A DNA stretch of 64,000 nucleotides. Source: Centropus unirufus (Eukaryota; Chordata; Aves; Cuculiformes; Centropidae). The position numbers and the translations under genes were made by a program. The notes beneath the pieces were generated by a model. It was not told the origin of the DNA, did no database searches, and saw nothing but the letters and a program-made list of their open reading frames with translations. The DNA lies in contig VYZI01000418.1 of assembly GCA_013397695.1 (NCBI GenBank), forward strand, positions 284,799-348,798, in the 5' to 3' direction. Below, in pieces: positions 39,401 to 52,419 of this stretch; the stretch's first letter is position 1, and each line of letters begins with the position of its first letter.

Positions 39401-41081
39401 ATGAACAGAAAACTCTGCAAGTAGCAATATTTTTGTTTTTCTACTCTGGATCTCAAAGCTCTTTACAGGTTGTCCTCCTCATGTGTCTCTGTCCTCTGCA
39501 GCACGACTGCTCCTCAGTGGATAGACAGCACCCCTCCATTTCATCATTGCAGTGGGGTGGATGCTTCTTGCTGTATAACTCTCAACTAAAAACCCATGGA
39601 ACTAAGAATCAGTTTGAGCCATTCAGTGAAGAAACCTGCCTAGAAATTCACAGCACATAAATAAGGCCAGTTGTGGGACTGTGACCATGTTATCTGACTT
39701 TGCACGGAGCTTATTTCTGAATGCTAATACGGCTTGAGCTAAAAAGAAGTGCAGCTCAGGATATTTTGTAAGCCTTTGGCTGTACTGCTACTGTGTGGAC
39801 GGTAATGAACTGTCAGGGCATCCATTTGTTCTGCTAAGAGACTCACATCATTCTGGCAGCATACTGTAGCTACGACTTCCACATTTTAGGTCCACTACAG
39901 CAACAAATATTAGCAAGAAGGCAGAAAAGAGTAGATAAAATATTTTAAAGAAATCAAATCTGTCTTCAGGGTTAGAAAAGTTATTCTCTTATACAAAAGG
40001 ACACCAAATAGAATTTGGGCAGAAGTCAGAGCAGATTACTGGTGAGTCACACTGTCTAAAGAGAGTTGTGTACCGAGGCTGAATAGATAGTGATATGTCA
40101 GGCTCTTAAATTCCCACAGGGCAGGAAGAACAGGTTCACAACCCGAGGACCCAGCAGTCCTCCCCAGCCTGTGATACCATCTGGCCCGTAGGTCAGGCAT
40201 CTTGGGAGTGTTGCTCTGAAAATGCGCTATGGGCAGATCATGGGGGTCTATGTCTGTGTTTGCAGGAGAAGGTGGGCAAGGGTTACTAATTCAGTGGTGT
40301 ATGGGTCTGCCCCTGCCTGGCAATAAAACCTTCTCTCAATCCATATGGAAACTGGATGCCTTTGCTATCAAGGCTGGAATACGTATGGACTTGGAGAAAC
40401 AGAGCTGAAAATTGAAAGCTAGCTGCTGGGGAAACATCAGTTTCTTTTGAACCATCGATGCAGAAAACATTTTTGCTGTTTGATTCCTGTTTTGGCAGTG
40501 GAGAGACTGTGTTCCATGAGCTTTTGATCTATGAGAGAAGATCTCTGTGCAGTACCAAGTTCATAGAGCTGGCTTTATATGGACGCCTGAAAAAAGGGGA
40601 CTGTTGAGATAAAAGGCAAATGCTGTAGCTGAAGCTCCAATTTAGTAAATTGCAGAGGGTGAATTATCTCTGGTAGGCAAATTGTTTCTAGATCTTCCAC
40701 TCTCTTGTTTTCTGGCTGTATTTTACTTTCATGTTACACCACTGGAAATTACAGAAAGGGTTATGCTGCCTGACCTTCATTGGAACAGGTATTGTATTTT
40801 GGCTGGTGTAAATGAAAACACTGTATTTGTTGTATTTGGGCAGGATTAATTTCCCAGCTCCAAACTCCAAGAACCATACCAAAGCAGGCAACTTGTCATC
40901 CAGCTGTAGCTTTGACTAATCAGGGATGGGGAAAGCTCTTAATACAAAACTCCTAGGAAACTTAGCTGCTCTGTGAAAATAAAAACATATTGTAATCTCC
41001 AAACCTGAAAAGGCTCCACTGGTGTTTATAAGGAAAGACGTAAATTCAGAATAAACCAAACTGAAGTCCCATACAGAGGGA
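36485..41081 (-). other. Unique non-coding stretch
   Basis: AT-rich sequence with an A/C-rich run at about 37709-37744. No exon or transposon was recognised in this 4.6 kb. Confidence 0.5.
37709..37744. repeat. A/C-rich low-complexity run
   Basis: AAAAC units grade into CCAA units on the plus strand. Confidence 0.75.
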
Positions 41082-41376
41082 CCTTGACAGGCTAGAGAGG
41101 TGAGCCTGTGTGAACCTCAGGAAATTCAACAAGGCCAAGAGCAAAGTCTTGCACCTGGGTTGGGGTGATGCCTAGCACAAATAGAAGTTGGGTGGAGAAT
41201 AGATTGAAAGTAGTCCTGGGGAGAATGACCCCAACTTTGGAAGTGTTCAAGCCAGGTTGGATAGGGGTTTGAACAATCTGATCTAGTGGAAGATGTCCCT
41301 ACCTGTGGCAGAATGTTGGAAGCAGGTGACCTTTAATGTCCCTTCCAACCCAGTCATTCTATGATTCTATGAAATA
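41082..41376 (+). mobile_element. CR1 LINE remnant with a large internal deletion
   Basis: The 5' part matches the end of the CR1 reverse transcriptase (GTGAACCTCAGGAAATTCAA, then the AACAAGGCCAAGAGCAAAGT block). The 3' part matches the CR1 3' UTR and ends CCCTTCCAACCC followed by ATTCTATGATTCTATGA. The same two landmarks are about 117 bp apart here and about 600 bp apart in the copy at 32.7 kb, so roughly 490 bp is missing. The element is too short and broken to code. Confidence 0.92.
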
Positions 41377-43550
41377 AAGGAAGGTTCTACCCTGTCTCAA
41401 GAGAGTTTTTATTTTATTTAGTCTTTGGTAGCTGTCATATTATAGGTTGTTTTCTGGTTTTGTTCTCCTTTCACATTTTTTGGTGCCAGTTCTGCTTGCA
41501 AATTGTTCCAATTTGGTGGTTGAACGCCAGGTGCAGGTGAGTTGTTACAGTAAGTATGGTGGTGCTGGTGCCATGCCTTACAGGTATATAGAGATTCTGA
41601 TGCTGTACCAAGCTAAGGCAGATGATGACGTTCTCATCCCTAAGGTGTTTGTCACCACCTAAGGGAAAATCAGCCAGGTTGATTTCTGCATCTAACCTAC
41701 ATGGCTTAGGTCTGTGTTATGCCAGATGTTTTTACGTACAGTGTATTGGGAAGCCACCCTCCTACAAGAATTGCACAGGTGGCACCTTCTTTTGGAGGGA
41801 TGCTGACACTCCTGCACAGCTGGATCAAAATGGGGTTCTTAGCTGTAATAATTCTTTGCCTCTCTTTATTTGATGTCTGTTATCATAACTTCTCAGAAAA
41901 AGTGGCACCTTCTAAAAATTACCTACAGGAACACAGCCAGGGTATGAAAAGGATCCATTGCAAACTTTAAGAAGAAGATCCTTTGTTGTTTGTAGGATTT
42001 AAGTTAAGCAGTATTTTTACAGTCTTGATCACATAACACACTTCTTGATTTCCTATGTCCACTCCAGACTTGTGCCTGAATAGTCTTTTGAATAAACTCT
42101 GCACTTGGAAATGGGGTTGATCCAGTTTCTATTTTTCCTAAATGTACTTCGTTTTAGGTCTTTTTCATGTCGCATATGACCCAGCTGTGTAAGTACTGTT
42201 CCTTATCTATTTGTCCCTGTCTTTCCAAACCTTTTCTGTTCAAGAATTCATTTATGTGTAGTTTACTCACCCTTCCTTAAAAGCAGCCAAACAAGAGTAT
42301 TGTTCAGTCCAAATCAGAGATTTGGTCTCACAGTTCAACCAGTTGTTTGTTTTTGGCTTGTAGGATCTAATAAAACCTTTTAAAAATGTTCAGTTATAAA
42401 TCTGGAAGACTTAGAAAACAGTGCCTTGACAAAATCCATTTACCAGATTCCTTCCCATTTCCCATTTATATCTCTGCTTTATTTAGCAGAACAGCCCAAG
42501 ATTTCTCATGAAAAATACTTTTTTATTACAAATGAGCAAGTAATTTACAGTGAGTAACTTATTCCATGAGTTTTAACCAGTCTGAACAGAATGCTTGCTG
42601 GCACAACATGATTTTCACAACATGATTTGCACTTTTGTTTTAATATACTTGATTGTTTAAGGTTGATTGATCCATGACTAGTTTTATATTTCCAATGAAG
42701 TTCATAAACATCATCAATATGAACAGAACCAAGGTGAAAAGCTGCAAAGGGAATACAAGTTGTTACTAATGGATTCAGTAAAGCACTTACAGACACACAT
42801 GCTTAACTCCAAGCACAGCATTAGTTCCTTAGAAATGAAGAAGAGTTAGGAAATATTAAATGTCTCCCTGAATCAGGTGACCAAGAATGAATTAATATTT
42901 TCAAATATCGTCTACTGGGTTTTAATGCTTCTCTGTGTTGGATGCTAAATGCTAAGAAACTGAAGAGCATATTATGAGCATTCCCACATGCAATGCTTGC
43001 TTGTAGAAAAGCTATACTAGATAATTCTTCATTATTGAGCCAAGATTGCAGAGTGATTACGTGACAGAATTCCACCAGAACCTCAAACCGACCAACTTCA
43101 TACATCCTCACAGATTTATGCCTCAGCATCTGACTCTTCCAAAATATTTTACATGGCCATTCCTTTTGAAATGGTACAAGTATTCTTCTGCTCTCTTGCC
43201 ATGACCCCTAGTCTGAAGCCCACACTAAGAGCCATTTTACCTCTTCTCCACCCCTGGCACTTGCTCAACTGTGGCTTCAGTGAAAAGCTGATGAAGCAGC
43301 TTCCTTTTCACAGGCTTAATTGCCAAGACAAGGGAGAGAACTCACAGGCAAAATCTCCTCATGAAAAGCATGAGACTGCTGCAATGGCTTAGGTACAAAA
43401 CAGAAAGTTTGCTTGTTCATCCTTCCACTAACCTACTACTGTACTGTGATAAAGATAATTATCACAAGATGAATGTCACTAAGAAAACAAATCATATGAT
43501 TTCTCTCAGTACATGGTAACTGTGAATATCAGAGTGGTAGTGCAAATGTA

Positions 43551-43554
<4 letters not shown>

Positions 43555-43583
<29 letters not shown>
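43555..43583. repeat. (TG)n microsatellite
   Basis: About 14 copies of TG, followed by a degenerate TATA/TGTA-rich stretch to about 43700 that creates Tyr/Cys/Val-rich frames. Confidence 0.95.
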
Positions 43584-46500
43584 CTATATATACATATAAC
43601 ATGCATACCTGTAAGCATGGAGACAAAAGTCTCTGTCTATGTGTGCATGTGCTTATGTGCGTACACATGTACTTATGTACATATACTTGTATGTTCATAT
43701 AAATATGATAATGAATGGATACATAGCTGTATAAAACATATGACTGTGTCAATTAGAATGTTTTTCATGAATATAACTTAATATATAAATGTGTGCCCAT
43801 ATAGATTTTTTTCGTGTTCTAACCTTTAAGAGAAGGCAAGGGAAGTAATAGAAGGATTAATGATCCCAGGCAATTTCTGCAGACAAAAATAACCCCCAAA
43901 TTTCTTAGCTGTTTCAGATCTGGAACTAGCAAATAATAAGCCATGTCTCCCACCAGGAAGGAGCAAAGGCCATTAGATCATGCAGTTTTCCTGTATACCA
44001 GAGATAATTAACTTGGCCTTCTGCTATATGGAGAGAAGTGCTGTAATCTTGCTAACTGAGCCTGTTAGTTTATAATGAATTGTCTTTTCCTTGCAAACAT
44101 GTTGCTATGAGCCTGGCTATGATCTCAGTGGTGTATACAGGCCAGCATGAACCATTTATATTCTAGGTAGATATGAGCTGTATGTTTGTAACTGCTTGCA
44201 CAGATAACTCTTTGTCATCAGCTCATCAACTAAACTGAGCGTAACTACAGTTACAGTAGCTTGAAAACAGTATATGCTACTACAATTCCTTAGCTGGGCT
44301 GGAGCCAGAGACTTGAAAAATAATCTTGACTGCTCCAGCTGCATAACAGCCCAGTTAGAATGGTTTTGAAGAGTTACTTCTACATCAAAGTAATGTATAA
44401 AGACTAAAAAAGCACAAATGGTAGGACTAAACCATGTTTTCCATCCCTGATAAACCCCATGTAGCACTCCCTGGATTATCTAGAACACTCTTATTTGGCA
44501 GACCATTTAAATCTGAGCATAATTCCCTGCCATGCCAGGAACATGGCAGAGGTTATATCTACCTCAAATCCTTTGCACTGAAGTCATCTACCTCCTCCAG
44601 CTCACCAACAACATTTTCTTCATTCCATTTTTCATGGAAGGTGCTCCATGACACGGCACACATTTATGTATGTATGTATCTTCAGTAATGAAGGACTTGC
44701 AATACTAAGGTTGTTCAGTGGGTTAGGTGCTGGTCAGAAGTCTGGAAGATAGCTCCCTAAGATGCGTATGATGCACAAGGACAAAGGGAGGATAGTGAGT
44801 GAAGTGACTTGGGCGATAGTCAGTGAAGGCTTCAGACTTCTCAGTAGCGCCACTCAGAGATACCTTATCTGACAAGGTCAAAAACACAGCGAAAGCACAA
44901 GAAAACACTAGCTGGTAAGGTCTGACATCAGAGCAGCATGAAAGAGGTTACACCAACCAGCAGAAGAAAAGTTACACAAAATGACATGTTATCTTTTGAG
45001 TGGTAAATGCAGAACAAGTGTATTTTGTTGTTGTCAGATCCAGGTGTGTGCAGAAGGCAAAGGTAAAGGGCAAAAGCAATGTCATTGGATAAGGATGCTA
45101 GTTTTGTATTTCAAATTTGGTCTTTCCTATTTAATTTAAAGATTCCTCAAGGAAGCATGCCATTTGTTTCCATCTCAGTGCTCTACAGAGTCCACCATTG
45201 TCACACAGCCCTTAGTGCCCTAACATAAAAGCAATCAACTAAAGGCATTAATAAGGGAAACAGGGAGCTTTTGAGTGAGGACAGCAGTGTTGTTTATCTG
45301 TTATTGTGTATCTCTTGCTAAGGAGTACTAATATCAGCCTAAAATCCACTCTCAAAGCACTCACTTTGACAAAGTAGTAAATTTTTTTTTGTTATTTTTA
45401 ACTTCAGGCTATCCCAGTCACACCTGTGAGAAGTTACATATTTGACTGTGTCCTTTGGATGGTTCTAAGATCAAAACTCTTCATCCCTGAACTACAGTGA
45501 ACCGCTGCTGAGTGGAATTTTACCAGAACTGTGGAGAGCCCTTTCACTAAGGTGAGGGACCTTCTCCTTCTGACATTCTCCCTAACCTGTGCTGGCTGCA
45601 AGTTCTTGGTTTCTTACTTGCCAGTGTCATGTGTTTACAAAGCTGGAGTTGAGGTGCCAAACCTCATAGAATGTGTAAAAAGACCTTGGAACAGTGGCTG
45701 AAAGCAAGAGCTTTGTTGTCCAGTCCCAGAGCCATATCATCTGGTTAGAGAGCTATCCTCTCTTCCACTTGATTTCTAGTTTTGTATGGAGGGTAACAGT
45801 TTTAATAGTGTAGAAAATAAGTTATAATCAGAACACTTTGCTAGTCTCTTGGAGAACCTCTTGATGGTGGGAAAGGACCACCTCTTGTAGAGGAAGAATT
45901 TGAGACCCAGACTCCAAGCTGCCAGTCACAGAGGGCAGATGCCAAACCAAGCCTCCTGGCAAACATTGGGAGATGGGGTGTCCAGTTCATAACTCACAAG
46001 AGAACAGCACACAGATTTCTTAAGCTTTCAGTCAGTGGCTTAGCTAGGGGGAAATCATAATCGATGTTTTATTGATCACCATGAAAACTGACACCTTCAC
46101 CTACTGCCATGAATCCTAGACCTGTGGTTTATTGAAAAGCATTAAGTCTGCATCTTAAAAACTCCAATAAAAATAGTAGGAATGAGGTGGGGCAAGAGGC
46201 GTTGTATTGTTATTTTATATTATTTTTTTACACATTTTTTTTTTACACATTATTTTCTTAACTCTAAATTAGCTCTGTTTGAAGACACAATCATAAGAAA
46301 GAGTCCAAATGTTGCCTCCCAGCTTCTAATACACCTCATTTCTGGAGTTACCATAAATGTTTCAGGTTGGCGTCACAGCACAATATCAACAGTAATGTTT
46401 TAAATGACAAACCACGGCTGCAAAGTGACCACGTTCTGCTGAATTTTAAGGCAAACACTTTATCTCAGTTAAACCCTTAGTAGCCATGTGGTTTTGCCCA

Positions 46501-47299
46501 TCTCCTCAGGAACATTTAAAGTACTCTTCTTATTATAAACAGTTTAAAGTCATAATGGTAAACATACAGGCCTAAAGCTAAACTTCCATTCCTTACACTT
46601 GTGTTTTTATTTGCAACAATACCAGAACTGTTTACCAATCCACCAGCACAGTTTACACTGAAATCCTCCACTCATTTACCTCTTGTGCCATGATTAATTG
46701 TTGGCTTAAACCAAGGAAAACAGAGAAAAGAATACAACATGCACATCAACTGAGATCTTTCACTGACTGAACTGCAGTTTTTAAGTGGGATTCAAAAAAT
46801 CAACAGTGTTGTAGATTTCTCCTGTTTTTTTCAGACATTTGCAGTGCTTTTACTAAATCTCTCAAGAACTGCAAAAGCTTGGAGAAGACATAGTGGAAGA
46901 ACCAAATGTTTTGTGAGTGATAGCTCCTACTGGAGAGGTAAAACAGGTGAGGTGCTGGGTGGGAGATTTCAACAGCACTGTGATACCTCCTAGAAGTTCC
47001 TCCCTGTTGTTTACTTGTGTGCTTCTGGGGTTAAGTTGAAGTCTATTATGGGTCAGAATAGCTCACATCAAGATGTACTCCAAAGTACATAATGGGCTAT
47101 GAGACCTTGGAGATTATGAAAACATTCTGTTCTAACCCAAGAAAACTGTGCAATATTCCTCTTATCATTAATATTCACAAAATAGCAAGGATGACGGATA
47201 ACCAGATTAACACTAGACAAAACTAGCATAGTTATCAACAGTAGGGCAGGCAAACCTGCAACAAAAACTACAAAAAGATAGAAAATTCCTGAGCACTGC

Positions 47300-47392
47300 A
47301 AAAAAAAAACCACAAAAAAACAAACAAACAAACAAAAAGAAACCTAAACATACACAAAAACACAAAAAACCCCAAACCAAACCCCAACAACC
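47300..47392. repeat. A/C-rich low-complexity tract
   Basis: About 90 bp almost free of G and T on the plus strand, with AAAC, ACACAA and CCAAACC units. The Phe/Cys/Val-rich minus-strand frames here are artefacts. Confidence 0.85.
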
Positions 47393-49495
47393 CAGGCTGC
47401 AGAGCACAAGAACACAAGTTTCTAATTTGAATTAAACACTCTATTTTTGTCTGGTATTTCAGCAGCCTCAGCAAAAGAGGAGCCTTGCTGCATACCCTAG
47501 TGATCAACAGTCTGGAGATATTTCACAGAGGGGTTATAGCCTTCAAGGTTTTTCTTTGAGCCCTTGAAAAAGAACATAAAACAAAGAAGGGATTTCTGCA
47601 GCTCATTCAGATAAAGAGCACCTATTAAAACATACCATACAAGACTATTTTCAGAGAACTGCTATTGCAAGATGGTGAGTAAAACAAGAGTGAAAAACAT
47701 GGATTTCAGGGGGAATCTGGTCAGGTACACAGTCTGACAGACTTCTGGTTGTGGATCCAGTAAGAAAAATGTTAATCTCAGCTAAAAAACACACCAAGCA
47801 GTGATAGATGTCTACAGAAAAATAAGAGAGTTGTCTACCATAGGTCCACTGAAGTTGGTAGTGGTCTCTAGAGCTATCTTTTTATGATTTTGCCATCATC
47901 TATAGAATTTAGATTGTTATAATGCGAAGTTCCAGCTTAAGTTTACTGGCTGATATATCTGTCCACTAGATACATAAGTATTTCCTGAGCTGTTACTTGA
48001 TTCATGGGTAAAAATGGAAATAGCATTATGGACCCATCCATGAAAACAGGCCACCTCCTAATGACTGATAAGCAGTGTAGTGGAATATTTTAGGTTTAAC
48101 CTTTGGTGATACCCTTTATTTTATATGTGCAGGCTGTGACCATGAAGGGTGCATATAATGGAGACAGAAATAAAGACATTTTTCCTTATGCCTTGAACAG
48201 AAGCCAGAGGAAAAAAAAAATAGGAAACACTTTTCCATTTTCCAAGTGTCTACAATTAGCCCAGCTGCTCGTATTTTCCGGGAGCTTTTGTTTTTGGGGG
48301 TTTTTCAAATATATCTTCTTTCCAGAACCCACACACAGGAGTTCCACAATCTCATCACCACCCTTAAAGGCCATTATCACCTCTTTCCAAAATACCTCTG
48401 CCCCAGATCACTCCCAAGGCACATCCTGGATAGTTCATTTCCTCATGTGTCACATTCATCTTTTTACCCTGGCGAGAATGGATTTTGAGCTCTTACTAGT
48501 TTTCCTATAGAAAATAGGCAACCTGTCTACCTTTTCTCCTCTCTTTTATAGTCTCTTTTCTTTCCTCCTAGAGTCTAACTCACTCTCACTCTAATTTACT
48601 TTATTGATGCTCTTTTATTTATTTATTTTTAAATTGTATACTTGCATGATTCATAAAATCCCTTCAGAAGATTTGCAGGCAGAAATATAAAAGTGCTTGT
48701 CTTGCCTTTAACAGTGCTCTCACCTTTGAAACTAATGTCGGTGCTGATGCAGAGGTCTGTAACAGTGATCTTGGTAGAGGGTAGAGTTTGTATATAGGCA
48801 TATTCTAGTGGAAAACAATGGTAGTATTAGTGGGTTCCTCTGCCCAGACTGCACTTCACTGGGAGAAGCATACAAGAGGCAATCTGACCTTCATGAAACA
48901 GACACACAACAGCAGTTGCCAGTCTAATAAGATCGTATTGTCAAGAGACACAGCAAAGTTCTTGGAGCTAAACTTCCATTATTAAATTATGTAATGTACA
49001 GTGAGTATGGGAACAAGCACAACCTGACATGAAAATAAGATAAAGTCAAGATTTATGTTCTGAGACTTCCTTAGCATTTAACAAGCTGTTTGGATGAAAG
49101 ATAAAAAAATCGGAGAGAGGGAAAAACAAGCAAGAGAGATCAACTATGTCTGCAGCAGCAATCAGTTTAAGGTAAAGGACTGATATAAGTGTAGTATACA
49201 TTTTGTGGTCATCCTTGCTGCTATTTTGAATATGTGGCCATTGCATTGGGGAATATACTTAAACATGGAATATGCTTAATGGTACCACCATGCTCAGAAG
49301 TCATCTCATTGCTCCCTGATACATGTGAAATAATAAGCACGTCACCATGCTCACAAAGGTAGATGCTGGAAAAATACGAAAACAAATGCCTCAAACCATA
49401 TTTAATCTATACCTGCAATTGATTTGCACGTTATTGTGGGCTTAGTAATATTTTAAAGGTAGTCCAAGCCCATTCAGACAGTTGCAGATCATTAG

Positions 49496-49544
49496 AAAAT
49501 AAATAAATAAATAAATAAATAAAAAACCAAACAAATAAATAAAA
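49496..49544. repeat. (AAAT)n microsatellite
   Basis: About seven AAAT units, a short AAACC interruption, then more AAAT units. Confidence 0.93.
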
Positions 49545-52386
49545 GCCAGGATTCTTCTTCTCTAGGGCATAACCTTCCCTACCCATCCCAAGGTAATCTT
49601 CACATTGAAAATTATCTCAGCTCACAGAGACATAACAGTTACCTGCAGTAAGATAGACCTCAAAGATGACAAGAATTTTCCCAGTAAAACTTGTGCTTCG
49701 AGCAGGTCCCTGCTCATCAAACTCTCAGTGACTAGGATAGGGTCCTGGAAGCACGTACCTCAATGGAGTCATGGGGGGCAAACCAGCATCTAGCTTGGAT
49801 TTCCTCTGCAGCAGATAAGGTATCAAGCAGTATGAGCAGGGGCCTACAGACTAACCTTATCCAAGGAACAAACTGGTACTTGGACAGGGCAGAGCCTCAG
49901 TGCATTTCATAATTTCTCACTGCTTTCCCTCAAGCGAGGACCACACTCTTCTTTTTACAGAAAGGGAAAGATAGTACACCCATTTCCCAGAAGAGGATCC
50001 TCACACTATGGAGCAATTCCAAAGCCACCTATCATCCCACTTACTTCCTCTAGATTTCCTCATGAGAGGATTTGGGTAGCTTCCCAGAAAGTGCTGTCTT
50101 CTAAGATCGAACTCATGCATGTAATTTTTGTGTATAAATCAACAGAGAAAATTATTTCTACTGCATAAAAACATGCAAAGCATACCCCAATATAGGCACA
50201 AAAATTATGTATAACTCAGATTTTTCAAGCCAAACTGGGAATATTCCTTACATTCCCATCCAGCTGGTCCTTAATGAAAAATTACTGTAGTCTCACTGGT
50301 TTCCATGGGTCTGTGCTCCCTTCTGAAGTCCATGTAATATTTACATTAAGTATTCTAGTGCAAGCGTTCTTGTGATCTGGTCTGGGAAATCCTGCAGGCC
50401 CATTTAATGTTTTCAGACTTTCTTTCCCATCCTTACTACTTCCCACTGACAAACTTCTGTGAAGACACCTAAATAGGCTTGGGACTTCTTGAATATCACT
50501 CTTCCCTAGAAGGTGGCCCAAATTTTTCCAGGGAAAATGTTATACAATGCCTGGTGAAAGAAAGGTGGATACAGTAATATTGGGCAAGGTGAGAAGCTGA
50601 AGAAGGAAACTGTGAACAGGTGTAGAAGGTGTTGCTGAGATGCAATCTCTCTGAAGGAGTTATCTCTTATCATGAAGAGTGCTGGGACTTTTCTACATTG
50701 CAATGAGCCATGCTCACAGGGAGTATGCTTTGTGTTTCATAATGTCAACCAGGAAAAAAATACCCTCCAAAAATAAAGCAGAAACAAACCCTCCTCAAAA
50801 CAAAGCAAAACAAGGAGCCCTCAATCCACCATTATCTTCCCAGGAAAGAGAGACTACAGGTCTTTCAAAAAAGTCCCCATGCTCAGCCTGTTGCAGAGCA
50901 CACTGGGCTCTGAGTGATTCTGAAAAGCAAAGAGAGCCTACAGAGACCCAACTGGTGCTCCCAAACTGTTTCTTAACTTACATTTTCTTAGAAGTAAGCT
51001 GGTAATTGATTTTTTTCAGACATTTTCAATGTAAATCTGTGGCACTTAGACAGAGGCACAAACTCCGCATCCTGATGTACAGTTTGGTATACCTATTGGT
51101 GCAGTGGAGCTGATGAATCCAGAGGTCACTGGATGTGCCTGAATGAGGTGGTACTGCAGAAGGTAGGTGTTAGGACTGAGAAGGTGAAAGGTTCCATCAA
51201 GTTCACATGCAATTTTCTCTGTTCTTTGGACTCAAAAGGGGATTACACCACTATAATAACTCCTTAGTCTGATTTATCCATATGAAATAATGTCTTATGT
51301 TTTTGCACTTCTGTAGCACTTGCAAGGATTAGCAACTTCTCCTAAGTACTACACAGATACTTTGCAGGAAGACCATACCTGCCTTGAGGAGCTTCTAACC
51401 ATTGTGGCTTTCTGTTTACTTTGGGACTGAACCCATTTTCCTCAAAATTACCATCATTTTCTGACATGGAAGAACATGCTTTCAGTGAACCACAAAGAGA
51501 CACAGAATTTCAACTATTATTCCTGTTGTCCTCTATACTGCCCTCCTGTTTTATATGATGTGTGGGTGTAACAAGAGAGAGATCTTGCTGCAGGAAGCAG
51601 TACAGTGATCTAACAGGTATTGATACCTCAAGGTAAGGGAATAGAGAACCTCAATTTTTTTTTAGTGTCAAGGAGGATACAAACTTGGTTTCGAACTGAG
51701 ACCTGAATCAATTCCCTGAAGTGAAAATGAAACTCTGCTTTTGCTCTCACGAGTGGGTGGTTAGCTGGGGATTTGCATGGATGCCTGTGTTTTCTTTTCA
51801 CAGCACTGACTGTACTTTATGGATAGCTGTGGGGAAGGCAATTCTGAAGAGCAGAATAGAAAGTAGGCCCATATGGCAAAGTTGCTGCAGTGACCTCCTT
51901 GAAATAATTGATGGTTAGGAGGAGGCTGCCTGCTCTTGCACATGTGGAACAACAGCAGATGGGCAGTGTTATATTTCTCTGATAATAAAATGACCTAATG
52001 CTCTATTTAGAAAACTAGAAATGCTTCTCCCTGACTGTTTACAGATTTTAGAAATATCATGATAAGCAAACTCAGAGAGTTCAAAGCAATGATATAAAGG
52101 ACAAGTGGATAAATAATGACCCAACTTTGTTACGAAACATAGTGGAACTGTTGTATTGTTAATATAAACACAGATGACCTTTATTTTTACTCATTTTTCA
52201 TCCCTAGAACAGGAAACAGCAGATAATCTTTATCAGCCAGTCGAATCTTCCACTTTGCTTCACTTTGGAGCTGTGGGGCAGAATATTGTGCTGTGTTTAG
52301 AAGTATGACAATGCTCCTATCTTTTCCAAGCATATGCTGAAATAATGATATGAGTTTGAGAAGACAGATGTATGGCTTTGTATAAC

Positions 52387-52419
52387 CCACGACTGCGCTA
52401 ACTACCGCAGTAAGCGTGG
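52387..52419. other. CpG-rich imperfect inverted repeat (hairpin)
   Basis: CCACG and ACTGCG on the left pair with CGCAGT and CGTGG on the right. This gives 11 paired bases around an 8-base loop (CTAACTAC), with a 3-base bulge (AAG) in the right arm. The element holds four CpGs and more follow to about 52463, while the flanks are CpG-poor. It could be a structured RNA, a protein-binding element or a transposon end remnant. No family is recognised. Confidence 0.45.

Larger units (their letters stand above)
41377..52386 (-). other. Unique non-coding stretch
   Basis: About 11 kb of AT-rich single-copy DNA containing TG, AAAT and A/C-rich simple repeats. Open frames are short and show no domain. 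No exon was recognised. Confidence 0.5.

Noticed and set aside
43492..43781. Cys/Val/Tyr-rich frames
   Set aside because: They are produced by the TG repeat and its degenerate TA/TG flank.
49496..49544. CRISPR-like periodicity in simple repeats
   Set aside because: Short-period microsatellites without unique spacers, in a vertebrate genome.
51661..51720. Possible tRNA B-box near GGTTTCGAAC
   Set aside because: There is no matching A-box or cloverleaf around it.
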